Below, in pieces: positions 7,124-7,306 of a stretch of 7,306 bases of DNA. The DNA comes from Pseudomonadota bacterium (GTDB lineage Bacteria; Pseudomonadota; Alphaproteobacteria; Acetobacterales; Acetobacteraceae), in NCBI GenBank assembly GCA_021808205.1, contig JAKBCD010000078.1, forward strand, positions 1 through 7,306, given 5' to 3'. Both the position numbers and the translations under genes were made by a program. Every line of letters starts with the position of its first letter. Position 1 is the stretch's first letter. The notes beneath the pieces are model-generated. The model had not been told where the DNA came from. It did no database searches and was given only the letters and a program-made list of their open reading frames with translations.

Positions 7124-7306
7124 TCAGGCCGAGGGAACGCTTCCGGTGGGCGGTGGTGGGGTGAAGGGCCGCGGCTGGGGTGCTGGTTTCGCCGCCGCCT
7201 GCTGCTGTTGCGTGGCGCTTAGCGCCACCACCGTGCCCAACGCCTCGGTCATCGTTGTTGGCACCAATATCGTCGCCCCACGATCCTTGTTCATATCGTA
7301 GATCAA
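7124..7306 (-). CDS. C-terminal fragment of a protein resembling the tail of SPFH/stomatin-like membrane proteins (partial)
   Basis: Only the last 60 codons lie in the window; the frame is open at base 7306, where the first codon (TTG) is most likely an internal leucine rather than a start. The visible part reads IYDMNKDRGATILVPTTMTEALG, then a low-complexity tail with four glutamines, an alanine run and many prolines (QPRPFTPPPPTGSVPSA), ending at TGA 7124-7126. The pattern of a lysine/aspartate turn followed by ATILVP and a hydrophobic stretch resembles the end of the SPFH (band 7, stomatin/prohibitin) domain, as in SLP-2 'KDSNTILLPS', with a variable Pro/Gln-rich tail beyond it. If so, the whole protein would be an inner-membrane scaffold with an N-terminal membrane anchor, but that half is outside the window. 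The gene is convergent with ppdK. That a coding region exists is fairly sure; the family is tentative. Confidence 0.55.
   Translation of the reverse strand: MIYDMNKDRGATILVPTTMTEALGTVVALSATQQQQAAAKPAPQPRPFTPPPPTGSVPSA

Overview
The window is a GC-rich bacterial chromosome segment made almost entirely of recognisable housekeeping genes. The protein sequences (AccA with the 'TQVARH' and 'GGSGGAIALA' style, a two-subunit glycyl-tRNA synthetase, a PPDK beginning MTKWVYNFGAG, and the gene order glyQ-glyS-ppdK) fit an alphaproteobacterium, perhaps Rhodospirillales/Acetobacterales. That placement rests on remembered family resemblance, not on a search.

Layout: (1) 1-855, plus strand, the 3' part of accA, with its true start upstream of the window. 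(2) 850-1239, minus strand, a small predicted membrane protein of unknown function, convergent with accA and overlapping its stop by 6 nt. (3) 1240-1312, a short divergent intergenic region. (4) 1313-6890, plus strand, a compact apparent operon: glyQ (alpha subunit), glyS (beta subunit, sharing one base with glyQ) and ppdK (pyruvate phosphate dikinase, starting 14 nt after glyS), closed by a strong intrinsic terminator at 6912-6942. (5) 6943-7123, a non-coding spacer with a weak possible terminator for the opposite strand. (6) 7124-7306, minus strand, the C-terminal end of a protein that may be an SPFH/stomatin-like membrane protein.

GlyQ and GlyS form one enzyme that charges tRNA-Gly, releasing AMP and PPi. 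PPDK interconverts pyruvate + ATP + Pi with PEP + AMP + PPi, so its reverse reaction could use exactly those two by-products; that link is an inference from gene order and chemistry. AccA belongs to acetyl-CoA carboxylase, the entry to fatty acid synthesis.

I do not see a new defence, mobile or RNA system. The points most worth a second look are inside glyS: its 3' end drops from about 68% to about 49% G+C and contains a perfect 10+10 bp inverted repeat whose right arm is a GGAGG Shine-Dalgarno-like sequence just before an in-frame ATG. The unidentified membrane protein is the other loose end.
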